DNA of 64,000 bases from Bacillus sp. J37 (GTDB lineage: Bacteria; Bacillota; Bacilli; Bacillales; Bacillaceae). The translations under genes and the position numbers were made by a program. The DNA is taken from contig NZ_JAEK01000012.1 in the NCBI RefSeq assembly GCF_000518865.1, forward strand, positions 1 through 64,000, written 5' to 3'. The stretch's first letter is position 1; every line of letters begins with the position of its first letter. Below are positions 53,424 through 62,516 of the stretch, in pieces. Below the pieces are notes generated by a model. The model saw nothing but the letters and a program-made list of their open reading frames with translations, was not told the DNA's origin and did no database searches.

Positions 53424-53448
53424 GTTTATTGAAGACATCTTTGGGTAT
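53424..53448 (+). promoter_or_regulatory. SigB-type promoter upstream of yhaH
   Basis: GTTTAT, 13 bases, GGGTAT: close to the general-stress sigma-B consensus GTTTAA-N12-15-GGGWAW. It is about 55 bases before the yhaH start and suits a general-stress protein. Confidence 0.7.
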
Positions 53449-53501
53449 GTTGAAAGTAAGTATGTCTAATTCATTTTTACATAGTAATGGAGGGATGCAG
53501 T

Positions 53502-53855
53502 TTGTCAAATAATAAATCATTGTTAGTTGGATTACTTGTTGGAGGTGTAATCGGCGGTGTTGCCACATTACTCTCAACCCCTTCATCAGGAAAAGAGTTA
53601 CGCAGTCAAATCAATCTAAACCGTAAGCAAATCGAAGATCTTGTAAACCAATTAAAAAAAGAAAGTAAAGCACTAAAGGTTCAATTAGTTCAAACGGCAA
53701 AAGAAGGTTCTGAGGTTGTAAAAGAAGTTTCCGCCGATTTAATGAAGTCTATTCAACAGTATCAACAGGAAACTGAACCACATAAAGAAAATATTATGAA
53801 AGAAATTGAAGAAATCGATTCCAGAATTAAACAACTTGAAAAAACATTAAACTAG
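53502..53855 (+). CDS. yhaH: YtxH domain protein YhaH
   Basis: A 117-residue YtxH-family protein. An N-terminal glycine-rich helix (LLVGLLVGGVIGGVATLLSTPSSGKELR, about 7-34) is followed by a long charged coiled-coil that ends IKQLEKTLN. The start is TTG at 53502, seven bases after GGAGGG. YtxH proteins are general-stress proteins of unknown action at the membrane. A sigma-B-type promoter lies upstream. Confidence 0.88.
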   Translation: MSNNKSLLVGLLVGGVIGGVATLLSTPSSGKELRSQINLNRKQIEDLVNQLKKESKALKVQLVQTAKEGSEVVKEVSADLMKSIQQYQQETEPHKENIMKEIEEIDSRIKQLEKTLN

Positions 53856-53860
53856 TTTTC

Positions 53861-53940
53861 AAAAGCGTGACGTCCTGTCGCGAAAACTGCACTTGCACAT
53901 CCTGTGCTTCGGAGCTGGAGGTCAAAGCGCTTATACTCAG
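53861..53940. repeat. Intergenic repeat, family B, copy 2
   Basis: Directly after yhaH: GCGTGACGTCCTGTCGCG then CTGCACTTGCACATCCTGTGCTTCGGAGCT, closely similar to the last part of the element at 34495-34663 (CGCGACGTCAATCTCC..CTGCACTTGC..CCTGTGCTTCGGAGCT). Confidence 0.7.
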
Positions 53941-53992
53941 GTTTAAGGAAATTTATCGTTTCCTTTGCAGCTAGAAATATTTTTGGAGTAAT

Positions 53993-54033
53993 AAAAAAGT
54001 GTGATAGACAAGCCATGTCTTCACACTTTTTTT
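53993..54033 (+). terminator. Terminator before scoC
   Basis: AAAAAAGTGTGA / TCACACTTTTTTT hairpin with an inner AGACA/TGTCT stem; ends yhaH transcription. Confidence 0.85.
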
Positions 54034-54164
54034 ATTGGCTGAACCATTGATATAACAGGGTTTCTAAAAATTTTTAAAAATTTCGTAAATTTATATCTTT
54101 ATTAATCTTTATTTTATTGGCATAATAGAGAATAATACATTTGGAAGATCAGGGGTGACGGCTG

Positions 54165-54743
54165 ATGAAACATAACGAAAGGGAATATACAGTAAAAGAA
54201 GCCTTGTTATTTAGTCAACGTGTTGCGCAGCTGAGTAAAGCATTATGGAAAACAATTGAAAAGGATTGGCAGCAGTGGATTAAGCCTTATGATTTAAATA
54301 TTAATGAGCACCATATTCTGTGGATTGCTGATCATTTGAATGGTGCATCCATTTCAGAGATTGCTAAATTCGGAGTGATGCATGTTTCTACTGCTTTCAA
54401 CTTTTCAAAGAAGCTTGAGGAAAGAGGATATCTTGAGTTCTCGAAAAAAGCTAATGACAAGCGAAACACGTATATTAAGTTAACAAAACAAGGCGAAGAA
54501 GTTCTTTCAAAACTGTTAGAAGACTTTAGTCCAGACAGGAACTCTGTTTTAAAAGGGGCTTTACCACTTCAAAATTTATATGGTAAATTTCCTGAAATGA
54601 TGGAAATGATGTGCATCATTCGTAATATTTATGGCGAAGACTTTATGGAAATTTTTGAACAATCATTCCATAACATTGAAGATTCATTTAATAGTGAACA
54701 AGAAAAAGAGTCTAAGTCTGAACAGCTCATTTCTTCTCCTTAA
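54165..54743 (+). CDS. scoC: Transition-state regulator ScoC (Hpr)
   Basis: MarR-family repressor of extracellular protease and sporulation genes (aprE, nprE, sinI in B. subtilis). The 192 residues hold a winged helix at about 40-105 ([44 protein letters not shown], then [14 protein letters not shown]) and an acidic C-terminal tail. Slightly shorter than the B. subtilis protein (203). GGGGTGACGGCTG precedes the ATG. Confidence 0.93.
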   Translation: MKHNEREYTVKEALLFSQRVAQLSKALWKTIEKDWQQWIKPYDLNINEHHILWIADHLNGASISEIAKFGVMHVSTAFNFSKKLEERGYLEFSKKANDKRNTYIKLTKQGEEVLSKLLEDFSPDRNSVLKGALPLQNLYGKFPEMMEMMCIIRNIYGEDFMEIFEQSFHNIEDSFNSEQEKESKSEQLISSP

Positions 54744-54756
54744 TGAAAAAAGAAGA

Positions 54757-55086
54757 CTACATTAGGTCTACAAAATCATCCATTAAGGAGCTGTATAAGT
54801 TTTGTCTATGTAAAGCATGGATTGTTTCATATAAATCCAGCTTCGGGTTTAATTGGCCGGCAAATCGCGTAAGGAGGTCTGTAAAGATCACTAATCCTTG
54901 CGCTTTTTGTTCTTCATGTAGTCTGGAAAGTTCTTCACAAATCATCAGTACTTCTTCAATTTCATCTTTACTTAATCCTTTCGACATCACTAAATGATAA
55001 AAAGGGAATTTTGCAGGCTCCACTATTTTTAATAATAATGATTGGTAGTATTCCAATGTTTCCAATCTTTTTTCAATCGAATTCAT
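54757..55086 (-). CDS. yhaI: DUF1878 protein YhaI
   Basis: A 109-residue helical protein (EKRLETLEYYQSLLLKIV, HLVMSKGLSKDEIEEVLMICEELSRLHEEQKAQG) that matches the DUF1878/YhaI family and its usual place next to scoC. AGAGGG precedes the ATG at 55086. The stop is 14 bases from the end of convergent scoC, with no hairpin between. Function unknown. Confidence 0.85.
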   Translation of the reverse strand: MNSIEKRLETLEYYQSLLLKIVEPAKFPFYHLVMSKGLSKDEIEEVLMICEELSRLHEEQKAQGLVIFTDLLTRFAGQLNPKLDLYETIHALHRQNLYSSLMDDFVDLM

Positions 55087-55301
55087 CCCTTACCCTCTCT
55101 CTTAACTCACATTGTTGTTCTTTATTGTATAGTATTCCTTACACGAAAGGAAGTTTTTCTCAAATTACATAGGTTGATATGATAAATTTCACATTTTTAT
55201 TTTTAAATCGTTTACATCTAAAATTCCTTATTGATTTTTTCCTTTCACCATCGTACAGTATGTTAGTAATTAGTTTTGTATTATGTTTGGATGGTGAGAC
55301 A

Positions 55302-55844
55302 ATGTACTGTTGGAAAACCATAAACCTTTCAAGGGATATTGGTCTACACAGAATTTTATTTATATCGATGATCACAATGATTCTTGTATTTATTTTAACC
55401 TACTTGCCTATTAACCTGCTATTCCCAAAGATTCATTTTGATGATGGGCATTTCTTATTATTTATGTTTATTTTGGTCTGCATGATGCCAGTTCACAAAT
55501 TACTACATGTTTTTCCGTTAATACTAACAGGATGTCGTGTTTCGCTTAATATTAAATTTTACCGAGTGTTCCCTACTTTCCAACTCAAAGCTTGTGAAGG
55601 AATAAAAAAGAAACGAATGATCATTTCCTTAATAACTCCGTTTCTTAGCTTCACCATTTTATTTGTGATTGGAGGCCTTTATTTTCCGGCCTATATCCAT
55701 TATTTAAGTATAGCTTTTGCCTTCCATATTGGCATGTGTGTACCGGATTTCTTATTACTAAGGCAACTATTATTCGCTCCAAAGGTTTGTACAATTGAGG
55801 AGTATGAGGATGGTTATGAGGTACTAGTCCAAAACAATAGATAA
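55302..55844 (+). CDS. DUF3267 family membrane protein
   Basis: A 180-residue protein with about four helices (18-40, 52-75, 105-130, 135-160) and the segment MMPVHKLLHVFPLI. DUF3267 proteins are putative zinc membrane proteases with an HExxH motif; here the position reads HKLLH, with lysine in place of glutamate, so activity is doubtful. The start at 55302 follows GGATGGTGAG; a longer frame begins at 55179. It is the local counterpart of yhaJ in B. subtilis by position. Confidence 0.7.
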   Translation: MYCWKTINLSRDIGLHRILFISMITMILVFILTYLPINLLFPKIHFDDGHFLLFMFILVCMMPVHKLLHVFPLILTGCRVSLNIKFYRVFPTFQLKACEGIKKKRMIISLITPFLSFTILFVIGGLYFPAYIHYLSIAFAFHIGMCVPDFLLLRQLLFAPKVCTIEEYEDGYEVLVQNNR

Positions 55845-55846
55845 GA

Positions 55847-55875
55847 AAGTGGCAATTACGCTTGTCACTTTTTTA
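55847..55875 (+). terminator. Terminator of the DUF3267 gene
   Basis: AAGTGGCAA / TTGTCACTT arms with a short loop and six T. Confidence 0.75.
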
Positions 55876-55963
55876 CATTTTTGTACAAATCAGATGTCAA
55901 TGCTATCTTTTTCATAAATAGTTTGGTAATCTAATATGTATAATGTGGGGAGGGGGATCTCTG

Positions 55964-56143
55964 GTGATCATTTTCTTTATCTTGTTTGCAGTCTTTATCT
56001 TGTTTTACATAAATAAGCTTACAAATACATTGTGTTTAGTTCGCGAGATTCCTGAAGACCGTCAAACAAAGGTTTTTAGAACAATCAATGTACTTATTAC
56101 AATTCTGCTGATTTCTTCATATATTGAAGTTCTTTACACCTAA
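55964..56143 (+). CDS. Small membrane protein, 59 aa
   Basis: A 59-residue protein with an N-terminal helix (FFILFAVFILFYI) and a second hydrophobic segment (INVLITILLISSYIEVL). GGGGAGGGGG lies eight bases before the GTG at 55964, which I prefer to the ATG seven codons earlier that overlaps it. No known family was recognised; it is located in a stretch of small membrane-protein genes before prsA. Confidence 0.6.
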   Translation: MIIFFILFAVFILFYINKLTNTLCLVREIPEDRQTKVFRTINVLITILLISSYIEVLYT

Positions 56144-56223
56144 GAAGCTTTATGTTGCCTCGAGTAAGTCATTTATTCATTGTACTGGTTGTTCTTCGGG
56201 GCCTTATTGCTTAAATACATAGA

Positions 56224-56255
56224 AAAGCTAACAGGAAAACCTGTTAGCTTTTTTT
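56224..56255. terminator. Terminator near the YjcZ gene
   Basis: AAAGCTAACAGG / CCTGTTAGCTTT, 12 bp perfect with a four-base loop, T-run on the plus strand; close to the stop of the convergent minus-strand YjcZ gene. Confidence 0.85.
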
Positions 56256-56261
56256 GTTATC

Positions 56262-56348
56262 TTATAACCACGCTGCACCAACGATGATTAATAAGATGAA
56301 CAATACAACGATTAACGCAAAACCACCTGCATAAGCTCCTCCGCCCAT
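56262..56348 (-). CDS. YjcZ family small protein, copy 1
   Basis: A 28-residue peptide starting MGGGAYAGGFALIVVLFILL, a short glycine-rich head followed by one hydrophobic helix. It matches the YjcZ/YxaL-type sporulation small proteins common in Bacillus. GGGAGGTG is well placed before the ATG. Confidence 0.8.
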   Translation of the reverse strand: MGGGAYAGGFALIVVLFILLIIVGAAWL

Positions 56349-56436
56349 AATGACACCTCCCTTTCTTCTTGTTACAATATCCTATGATTTAACCTCTTTA
56401 ATGGTATAGGCATTTATCCCGTACTAATTGATTTAA

Positions 56437-56523
56437 TTAGTATAGATAAGAAGCACCAATAATAATTAACAAAATGAAAAGCACCACAATCAAAGCAAAG
56501 TTACCTGTAAAAGCGTGACCCAT
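56437..56523 (-). CDS. YjcZ family small protein, copy 2
   Basis: A 28-residue peptide starting MGHAFTGNFALIVVLFILLI, very similar to the one at 56262-56348 from residue 6 on. GGAGGTAATTG precedes the ATG. The tandem pair probably arose by duplication. These peptides are usually made during sporulation or stationary phase. Confidence 0.8.
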   Translation of the reverse strand: MGHAFTGNFALIVVLFILLIIIGASYLY

Positions 56524-56740
56524 ATCAATTACCTCCTTTATTTCTTTCAATATATCCTATGCAAATGAACCAATCATGACTGGACGATAGCCCAGTTCCA
56601 GGTATTTGTGTTTATATAAATGGAATATCCCTCTTCAATCCCCCTGTTTACAAGGGAATTTCATTCTTTTATTTTTCTCACCCAACCATTTGATAGCGTT
56701 TTCCCCGAAAAAACTTTTTGATCGTCACTCAATATGGTAT

Positions 56741-56799
56741 AGTATTTCTTGTACTATCAGAAAGATAAAATTTTATGGGTTGATAGTATAAGAAATACT
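56741..56799. repeat. Long inverted repeat upstream of prsA
   Basis: Arms of 19 bases (56741-56759 and 56781-56799) match at 18 positions, with a 21-base loop. The right arm continues into the family C element at 56781-56853. The gap 56524-56914 holds no gene that I can see. Confidence 0.7.
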
Positions 56800-56853
56800 A
56801 AGGCTTTCGCCATTAGTGCTTGGCGATAAGCCAAGTTTTTCTAATATAATCTG
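56781..56853. repeat. Hairpin repeat element, family C, copy 2
   Basis: AGAAATACTAAGGCTTTCGCCA and TGGCGATAAGCCAAG-TTTTTCT form a hairpin of the same shape as at 46589-46664. GGCTT/AAGCC here replaces GACTT/AAGTC there, a compensatory change. Confidence 0.7.
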
Positions 56854-56914
56854 GCAATACATAGAAAAGCTGGATCCAGTAAAAATCTAATTTAACTAGG
56901 AGTTGTAGAAGAAG

Positions 56915-57772
56915 ATGAAAAAGTTTGCCATTGTACTAGCCACAGCAACAAGCTTACTTGCATTAAGCGCATGTAACAACGCTGATTCAGAAGTTGTTGT
57001 TGAAACAAAAGCGGGAAATATCACAAAAGACGAATTTTATGAAGCAATGAAAGACCGTTTCGGTGGAGATGTTCTAACTGAGCTTGTTCACGAAAAGGTA
57101 CTTAGCGATAAATATAAAGTAACAGATGATGAAGTACAAAAAGAATTTGATAATCTTAAAACACAATATGGTGCGCAATTTGAAAGTGTCATCCAAGCAC
57201 AAGGTGAAGATGTTGTGAAACAAATGGTCAAAGTTGATTTATTAAGAAAGAAAGCTGCAGAAGCTGAAGTTGAAGTTACAGATGAGGATATCAAGGCTTA
57301 CCATGAATCATTAGAAGGACAAATTAGAGCAAGCCATATCCTTGTTGAAGATGAAGCAACTGCTAAAGAAGTAAAAGAGAAACTTGATGCCGGAGAAAAG
57401 TTTGAAGACCTTGCAAAAGAACATTCAATAGACCCAGGTTCTGCCCAAAACGGCGGAGATCTCGGATGGTTTGGTGAAGGTGCGATGGTTAAGGAATTCC
57501 AGGATGCTGCCTTTAAGTTAAAAGAAGGGGAAGTAAGTGCTCCTGTAAAATCTGAATTCGGCTACCATATCATTAAGGTGACTGAAACTGTAAAACCGTT
57601 GGAAGAAATGAAAGAATCACTAACTGAAGAGGTTCGCAAACAAAAGGTTCAACAACCTGATACAATCCAAAGTGCTTTAGACAAAGCCCTTAAAGACTCA
57701 AATGTTGATGTGAAGGATGAAGATTTAAAAGATCTATTTAAAGCTGAAGAAGCTAAGGAAACTAAGGAATAA
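56915..57772 (+). CDS. prsA: Foldase lipoprotein PrsA
   Basis: Extracytoplasmic peptidyl-prolyl isomerase that folds secreted proteins; lipid-anchored. The 285 residues have a signal peptide with the lipobox LSAC (Cys20), an N-terminal chaperone segment and a parvulin (PpiC) domain at about 132-222 (RASHILVEDEATAKEVKEKL, GGDLGWFGEGAMVKEFQDAAF, SEFGYHIIKV). Length is close to B. subtilis PrsA (292). A strong terminator follows. Confidence 0.96.
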   Translation: MKKFAIVLATATSLLALSACNNADSEVVVETKAGNITKDEFYEAMKDRFGGDVLTELVHEKVLSDKYKVTDDEVQKEFDNLKTQYGAQFESVIQAQGEDVVKQMVKVDLLRKKAAEAEVEVTDEDIKAYHESLEGQIRASHILVEDEATAKEVKEKLDAGEKFEDLAKEHSIDPGSAQNGGDLGWFGEGAMVKEFQDAAFKLKEGEVSAPVKSEFGYHIIKVTETVKPLEEMKESLTEEVRKQKVQQPDTIQSALDKALKDSNVDVKDEDLKDLFKAEEAKETKE

Positions 57773-57780
57773 GAATAAAA

Positions 57781-57816
57781 AATAAGGCTCTCGTTATTCG
57801 AGAGCCTTATTTTTAC
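57781..57816 (+). terminator. Terminator of prsA
   Basis: AATAAGGCTCTC / GAGAGCCTTATT, 12 bp perfect, followed by TTTT. Confidence 0.9.
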
Positions 57817-57887
57817 TGTCAGAGAGTATAAGTAAGAAAAACTATGGGTTTCCCCATAAGGACTTGGCGACAAGCCAAACCTTTCTA
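57816..57887. repeat. Hairpin repeat element, family C, copy 3
   Basis: CTGTCAGAGAGTATAAGTAAG, then AGAAAAACTATGGG and CTTGGCGACAAGCC before CTTTCTA. It has the same block order as the other two copies, with a more degraded stem. It abuts the yhaL stop codon, between convergent prsA and yhaL. Confidence 0.6.
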
Positions 57888-58103
57888 TTAGCTTGCAGAC
57901 TGATCATCTTGGAGTGGTTGTTGTTCGAGCATGGTCTTTTTCTTTTGGCGCTCCTGCTCGATTCGATCAAGATAGACTTGACCTTCTTTTTCAATGTAAT
58001 CTTCGTCAATCATTTTATCCTGACGCGATGTTTTAAATGCCATATATCCACTGACGAGTATTCCTATCACACATAAATAAATCCACCAAGGCAACATGAC
58101 CAT
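57888..58103 (-). CDS. yhaL: Sporulation-type small membrane protein YhaL
   Basis: A 71-residue protein with one N-terminal helix (LPWWIYLCVIGILVSGYMAF) and a charged tail (EDYIEKEGQVYLDRIEQERQKKK). It matches B. subtilis YhaL, which is expressed from SigF in the forespore, and lies in the same place beside prsA. GGGGGAAATAG precedes the ATG. Confidence 0.85.
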   Translation of the reverse strand: MVMLPWWIYLCVIGILVSGYMAFKTSRQDKMIDEDYIEKEGQVYLDRIEQERQKKKTMLEQQPLQDDQSAS

Positions 58104-58206
58104 ATACTATTTCCCCCTTTAACTTGTACAAAAGACAAGCCTTTTTCTAGGAGCATATGATCACATTTCTTATATTATGCCTATTATTATTTACTAGCAT
58201 ATCCTA

Positions 58207-59151
58207 TTATTTATGAAATGAAGGTTTATAAAATGAACGATTATCCAAAGCAAACACTCTTTCAGTATATTCACCTGGCTTCACTCGCTCAAGTGCACGA
58301 TCCAACATGTTCATTTTTGCATCAAGATTGTCAATATAATGGAGAATTTCGGCTTCTTTGATCATTGGAGGCTTTGGACTTCCCCATTCTGCCTTTCCAT
58401 GATGACTTAGTACTAAATGCTGAAGAACAACAATTTCTTCCCCTTCAATTTGTAAATGCTCTGCCGCTTTGGCAATTTCATTGACCATGATCGAAATATG
58501 ACCTAATAAATTCCCTTCAACCGTGTAGGTTGTACTAATTGGCCCAGACAGTTCAATGACTTTCCCTAAATCATGAAGAATTACACCAGCATAAAGCAGA
58601 TCAGTATCCAAACTTGGATATAAAGTAGAAATTGACTTGGCTAAATCAAGCATAGAGACAACATGGTACGCCAGTCCTGATACAAACTCATGATGGTTCT
58701 TCGTTGCAGCAGGATATTCCATAAAAGCTGAACCATGTTTCTTTAATAAATATCTTGTTACTCGTTGGATATTTGAATTTTTCATGTCAAATATATACTG
58801 AGTAATTTTTTCATTCATCACATCTTTAGCAATTGGTGCTGTCTCTAATAGATCTGATATTTCAATTTTTTCTTCATCATGTTTAGGACGGATTTTTCGG
58901 ATTTTCAGTTGATTACGTCCCCGATAGTGATGAATATCGCCTAATACTTTGACAATACTTTGAGGGCTGTACATGGCTTCATCTTCTTGTGAAGCGTCCC
59001 AAAGCTTTGCTTCGATTTCTCCTGACATATCTTGTAAGATTAATGTTAAGAATGCTTTTCCATTACTTGCAATTCCTTTTGTTGAAGACTTAATTAATAA
59101 ATGAACTTCTACTTGTTCCCCAATGTCATGATGCAATATTCCTTTTCCCAT
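58207..59151 (-). CDS. yhaM: 3'-5' exoribonuclease YhaM
   Basis: Exonuclease of 314 residues with an N-terminal OB-fold ([41 protein letters not shown]) and a C-terminal HD domain ([53 protein letters not shown]). The length equals B. subtilis YhaM (314). The start at 59151 is behind GAGGAG; an upstream TTG is less well placed. It is separated from yhaN by a 367-base gap with a repeat. Confidence 0.94.
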   Translation of the reverse strand: MGKGILHHDIGEQVEVHLLIKSSTKGIASNGKAFLTLILQDMSGEIEAKLWDASQEDEAMYSPQSIVKVLGDIHHYRGRNQLKIRKIRPKHDEEKIEISDLLETAPIAKDVMNEKITQYIFDMKNSNIQRVTRYLLKKHGSAFMEYPAATKNHHEFVSGLAYHVVSMLDLAKSISTLYPSLDTDLLYAGVILHDLGKVIELSGPISTTYTVEGNLLGHISIMVNEIAKAAEHLQIEGEEIVVLQHLVLSHHGKAEWGSPKPPMIKEAEILHYIDNLDAKMNMLDRALERVKPGEYTERVFALDNRSFYKPSFHK

Positions 59152-59255
59152 CCTAAAAGCTCCTCTCAATGCTTCTTTATCTGTCAGTATTATTTATAAT
59201 ACTGATGTTTTCGCATACTTTGTTGTTTATTAACGCGGTTAAATATGATAATTAG

Positions 59256-59380
59256 TTCGTTCCATTGCGCTTCAGACACAAGACTCGCCGGGGAGGAAGC
59301 TTGAGCCTCTCAGCTTCGCTTGCGGGGTCTCAACCTTTTCTCGACTTCCCACAGGAGTCAAGTGTCTTCTGCTCCATTCC
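59256..59380. repeat. GC-rich intergenic repeat, family A, copy 2
   Basis: TTCCATTGCGCTTCAGACAC to GTGTCTTCTGCTCCATTCC, with CCTCTCAGCTTCGCTTGCGG in the middle. It is the reverse-orientation counterpart of the block at 51966-52090. It separates yhaM from yhaN; the rest of 59152-59518 shows no gene. Confidence 0.8.
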
Positions 59381-59518
59381 ACTATGTTACTATAAATGAA
59401 AAAATAGTATTCAAGAGCTCACTCTTTGTGAAAAAAGTTACTAAAAAAGATCATTTGTATGGCTAGTATAGCATAATTCGGTTCTATCCTGTTTGAGGAA
59501 GTTTAGTACCTTTGTTAT

Positions 59519-62506
59519 TTAGCTATTAATCGTTTTAGAGAGATTGACCATAAGCTCGGGCTGTGATGATTCGGCCAAGTGGTAATGACATGTAAAGAAA
59601 ATGACTTGTTGGTCTTTTTTTAGCTCATGTAATAACTTTAACGTATTCGTTGTTCTGCGATGGTCGAAATGAACAAAACTATCATCAATCATGACAGGCA
59701 GTTGTAGTTGCGAATTAATGTTTTTGATAACCGCTAATCGAATCGACAGGTACAGTTGCTCGGCAGTAGCTTGACTAAGCTCTTCTGCAAAAAACTTCAC
59801 TCCATCCTGACGTTCCACAATAAACGATTGCTTTTCCATCGGTAAATATACCTTCAGATAGGAGTTTGAAGTAAGCAATTGAAAATAATACGTGATGGAA
59901 GTCAGCAATTCTGGCAGCTTTTCTTCTCTATGTCTATGAATTGTTTTCTGAAGGAGATCCTTTGCAAGCGCCCTGACAATCCATTTTTCTGCTTCATCTT
60001 TTACCATCGCTTTTTCATTTTCAAAGGCATGTCTCAACTTAGAATATGTTCCACTTTGCTCCATTTCTTCGATCTTAAAACAAATACTTGAATACTCCTG
60101 TTGCAAGTGAGTTTCCTCTTTTTCCAGTTGTTCCATGTCATTTACTATTTCTTGTATTCTCACATCAATTGTATCCATTTTCTCATTAGCCAGTGTCTCT
60201 AGGTCAATATCACTTTCCGTAGCCAGTTGCTTTTCAACCCATTGCAATTGTTTTTGTATTTCTTGACGCTCTTCTTGTACTTTTGCCAGTTTTCGAAATT
60301 CATCTTCATTTTCACACTTGCTACTACAGATTAAATCATTCTGCTGTTTCTTGATGAATACAATCTCTTCTGATAAAGAAGCTAGTTCTTCTGCAACCTC
60401 TTCTATTTTCTCAAATATTTTCTCCCGTTTTGCAGCTTTAGCTATTTCCACACTACTTTGTTTACCTAATATATAGATAGATTCTTTCATTGAGGACCGC
60501 TCAATTTGGCATAATTCAGCTAATTTCCTTACTTCTTCCTCAAACTTCAATTTCTCTTGGTGAAGTAATCTTGCTTCTGAACTATATTTATTCTTTTCTA
60601 TGATGACACTTTGAAGGTGTTGTAATGCTTCAAAAGCTTCTAAAAGAACTTCAGACGATGCATTCGAATCAACTTGAATTTGGCTAGCAATTTCAGCAAG
60701 CTGTTCTTGTTTAAAAAATTGATCCTTTTCCCATTCCTCATACTGTTTTAGCAGCCTCTCATAGACCCTTTCCTGTTGTTCAAGAGTATGCTTTTCATGA
60801 TGTAGGGATTCTTTCATCATTTGATCTTTTTCTAATGAAGTCATAATATCAGATAATTCTCTGCCTGATGATGATTCGCTTTGATGTGCATGATAAATAC
60901 GTTGTTCTAAATTCTTTACCTTCGTCTCCAAATGCTCCACAAATGTGTCTTTTTTCGCCTGCAAATTCTTGGTCTGGAAAAGGGTTCCCATACATGCAAC
61001 GAAAAAAATTCCAAAGAATAGCCAATTTTGTTGAAGAAATCCCCAAACAGATCCGGCTAATAAAAGGAGGGAAAATAAGATAAAAAGAAGGGATTGTTGT
61101 TTCTTTTCTTCTTTATGTTCCTGCTTACGCTTTTTCAGCTCTGCTGATACCTGCTTATGTTCCTCCTTAAGTACCGGAAGGTTAGCATCCTTTCTTGAAG
61201 CTAGCTCTTGCTCTAAAGAAGACCTTTCTTCATTAGTCAAAACTTCGTTCGTTAATTTCCCTATTTTCCATTCCGCTTCTTCTAGAGAGCTTTGCACCTG
61301 TTCAAACTGATCATCAAGCATTTGTTTTCTGTGTTTTAACTTTACTTCATCCTCAACCAATCTCTTAAGTTTGTCCTTCATCATCATTGTCGCTTGAATA
61401 GTTAAGATGTCATCCTCCGTTAAATAAGGATACAATCTTTGCTTTAACACCTCATATTCATGTTGAAACTGATCAATTTTTTTCTCCACAACTTGCTTGT
61501 TCTTTCCTTTTTCTTCATATAATGACATCTGCTCACGAACATATTCAATCTCGTTTTTATGAACAATAAATGCATCGTTTATATGAATCTCTGCTACTTC
61601 TTCCTCAAGTTGGGATTTCCGTGCTTGCAAAGCATGTAGCTGCATATTCAGCGGCTGAAGTGTTACATGAAGATGGTCCAGCTTCTTAAGCCCAGCTTCA
61701 GGGAAATGTTCTGTTTCAGGCAATTGTTTTAACTGGTCAATGCACCAATTTTTTTCTTTTACTAAAGGAAGAACTGTTTTTGCTTTTTCCAAATACCTAT
61801 GCTGTAGCAGTCTATTCCGTTTTGTTTCAATAATGGAGGATAGTTGTGATTGAAGTGATGCTTTTTCATGTTGAAATTGCTCATAAAGATGATTATTCCG
61901 CTTTGCTTCCTGTAAATCTGCAGCCTGTTCTTTTAGCTTCACAAGTCCTTCATTTACAGTCGGTCTTTTTCCATTTGGTTTATATAGAAGGTCCATTTGC
62001 TTTGTTAATTGATCATCAATAGCAAAAAGTGCATCAGCCCCGTAGATACTTGAAAGAAACAGATATTTTCCGATTTGATTGGCATCAAGTTTTTGAATTT
62101 GCTGTAGACCATGGACATCAAAGGAAAATATGGAGCGATATGTTTCCTTATCCACCCCACCTAAAAGTGTTTGTAAAAACTCTTCATTCTCTATTGTTCC
62201 ATCTTCATATTCAATCCTAACTTCACCGCCAAACTTACCTGGCAATCGTTCAATTTTCATACGTTGTCCACTTTCTAAACGAACGAGTATACAGCCGCCA
62301 TAGCTTGTAGCTCTTTTTGGTTCATAACGGTTTTCCGATTGCTGCTTTGTTGGGAACCCAAACAGGATGCTATGTATGAATGACATAATTGTTGATTTAC
62401 CTGCCTCATTTTCTCCATAAATAACGGAAAAGTTGGCCTGTCCGAGCATAATATGTTCATTTTCAAATTTTCCATATCCATAGATTTGCAGTTCTTCTAT
62501 TTTCAA
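59519..62506 (-). CDS. yhaN: SMC-like DNA repair ATPase YhaN
   Basis: A 995-residue SbcC/Rad50-like protein. Walker A GENEAGKSTIMSF is at about 31-43, long coiled coils occupy about 180-860 and Walker B PVMIDDSFVHFD lies near the C-terminus. A hydrophobic stretch at about 480-515 (FILFSLLLLAGSVWGFLQQNWLFFGIFFVACMGTLF) suggests membrane attachment within the coil. The start is TTG at 62506, six bases after GAGGTG and 10 bases past yhaO. It acts with YhaO as an Mre11-Rad50-type pair. Confidence 0.9.
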   Translation of the reverse strand: MKIEELQIYGYGKFENEHIMLGQANFSVIYGENEAGKSTIMSFIHSILFGFPTKQQSENRYEPKRATSYGGCILVRLESGQRMKIERLPGKFGGEVRIEYEDGTIENEEFLQTLLGGVDKETYRSIFSFDVHGLQQIQKLDANQIGKYLFLSSIYGADALFAIDDQLTKQMDLLYKPNGKRPTVNEGLVKLKEQAADLQEAKRNNHLYEQFQHEKASLQSQLSSIIETKRNRLLQHRYLEKAKTVLPLVKEKNWCIDQLKQLPETEHFPEAGLKKLDHLHVTLQPLNMQLHALQARKSQLEEEVAEIHINDAFIVHKNEIEYVREQMSLYEEKGKNKQVVEKKIDQFQHEYEVLKQRLYPYLTEDDILTIQATMMMKDKLKRLVEDEVKLKHRKQMLDDQFEQVQSSLEEAEWKIGKLTNEVLTNEERSSLEQELASRKDANLPVLKEEHKQVSAELKKRKQEHKEEKKQQSLLFILFSLLLLAGSVWGFLQQNWLFFGIFFVACMGTLFQTKNLQAKKDTFVEHLETKVKNLEQRIYHAHQSESSSGRELSDIMTSLEKDQMMKESLHHEKHTLEQQERVYERLLKQYEEWEKDQFFKQEQLAEIASQIQVDSNASSEVLLEAFEALQHLQSVIIEKNKYSSEARLLHQEKLKFEEEVRKLAELCQIERSSMKESIYILGKQSSVEIAKAAKREKIFEKIEEVAEELASLSEEIVFIKKQQNDLICSSKCENEDEFRKLAKVQEERQEIQKQLQWVEKQLATESDIDLETLANEKMDTIDVRIQEIVNDMEQLEKEETHLQQEYSSICFKIEEMEQSGTYSKLRHAFENEKAMVKDEAEKWIVRALAKDLLQKTIHRHREEKLPELLTSITYYFQLLTSNSYLKVYLPMEKQSFIVERQDGVKFFAEELSQATAEQLYLSIRLAVIKNINSQLQLPVMIDDSFVHFDHRRTTNTLKLLHELKKDQQVIFFTCHYHLAESSQPELMVNLSKTINS

Positions 62507-62516
62507 TCTTTTCACC

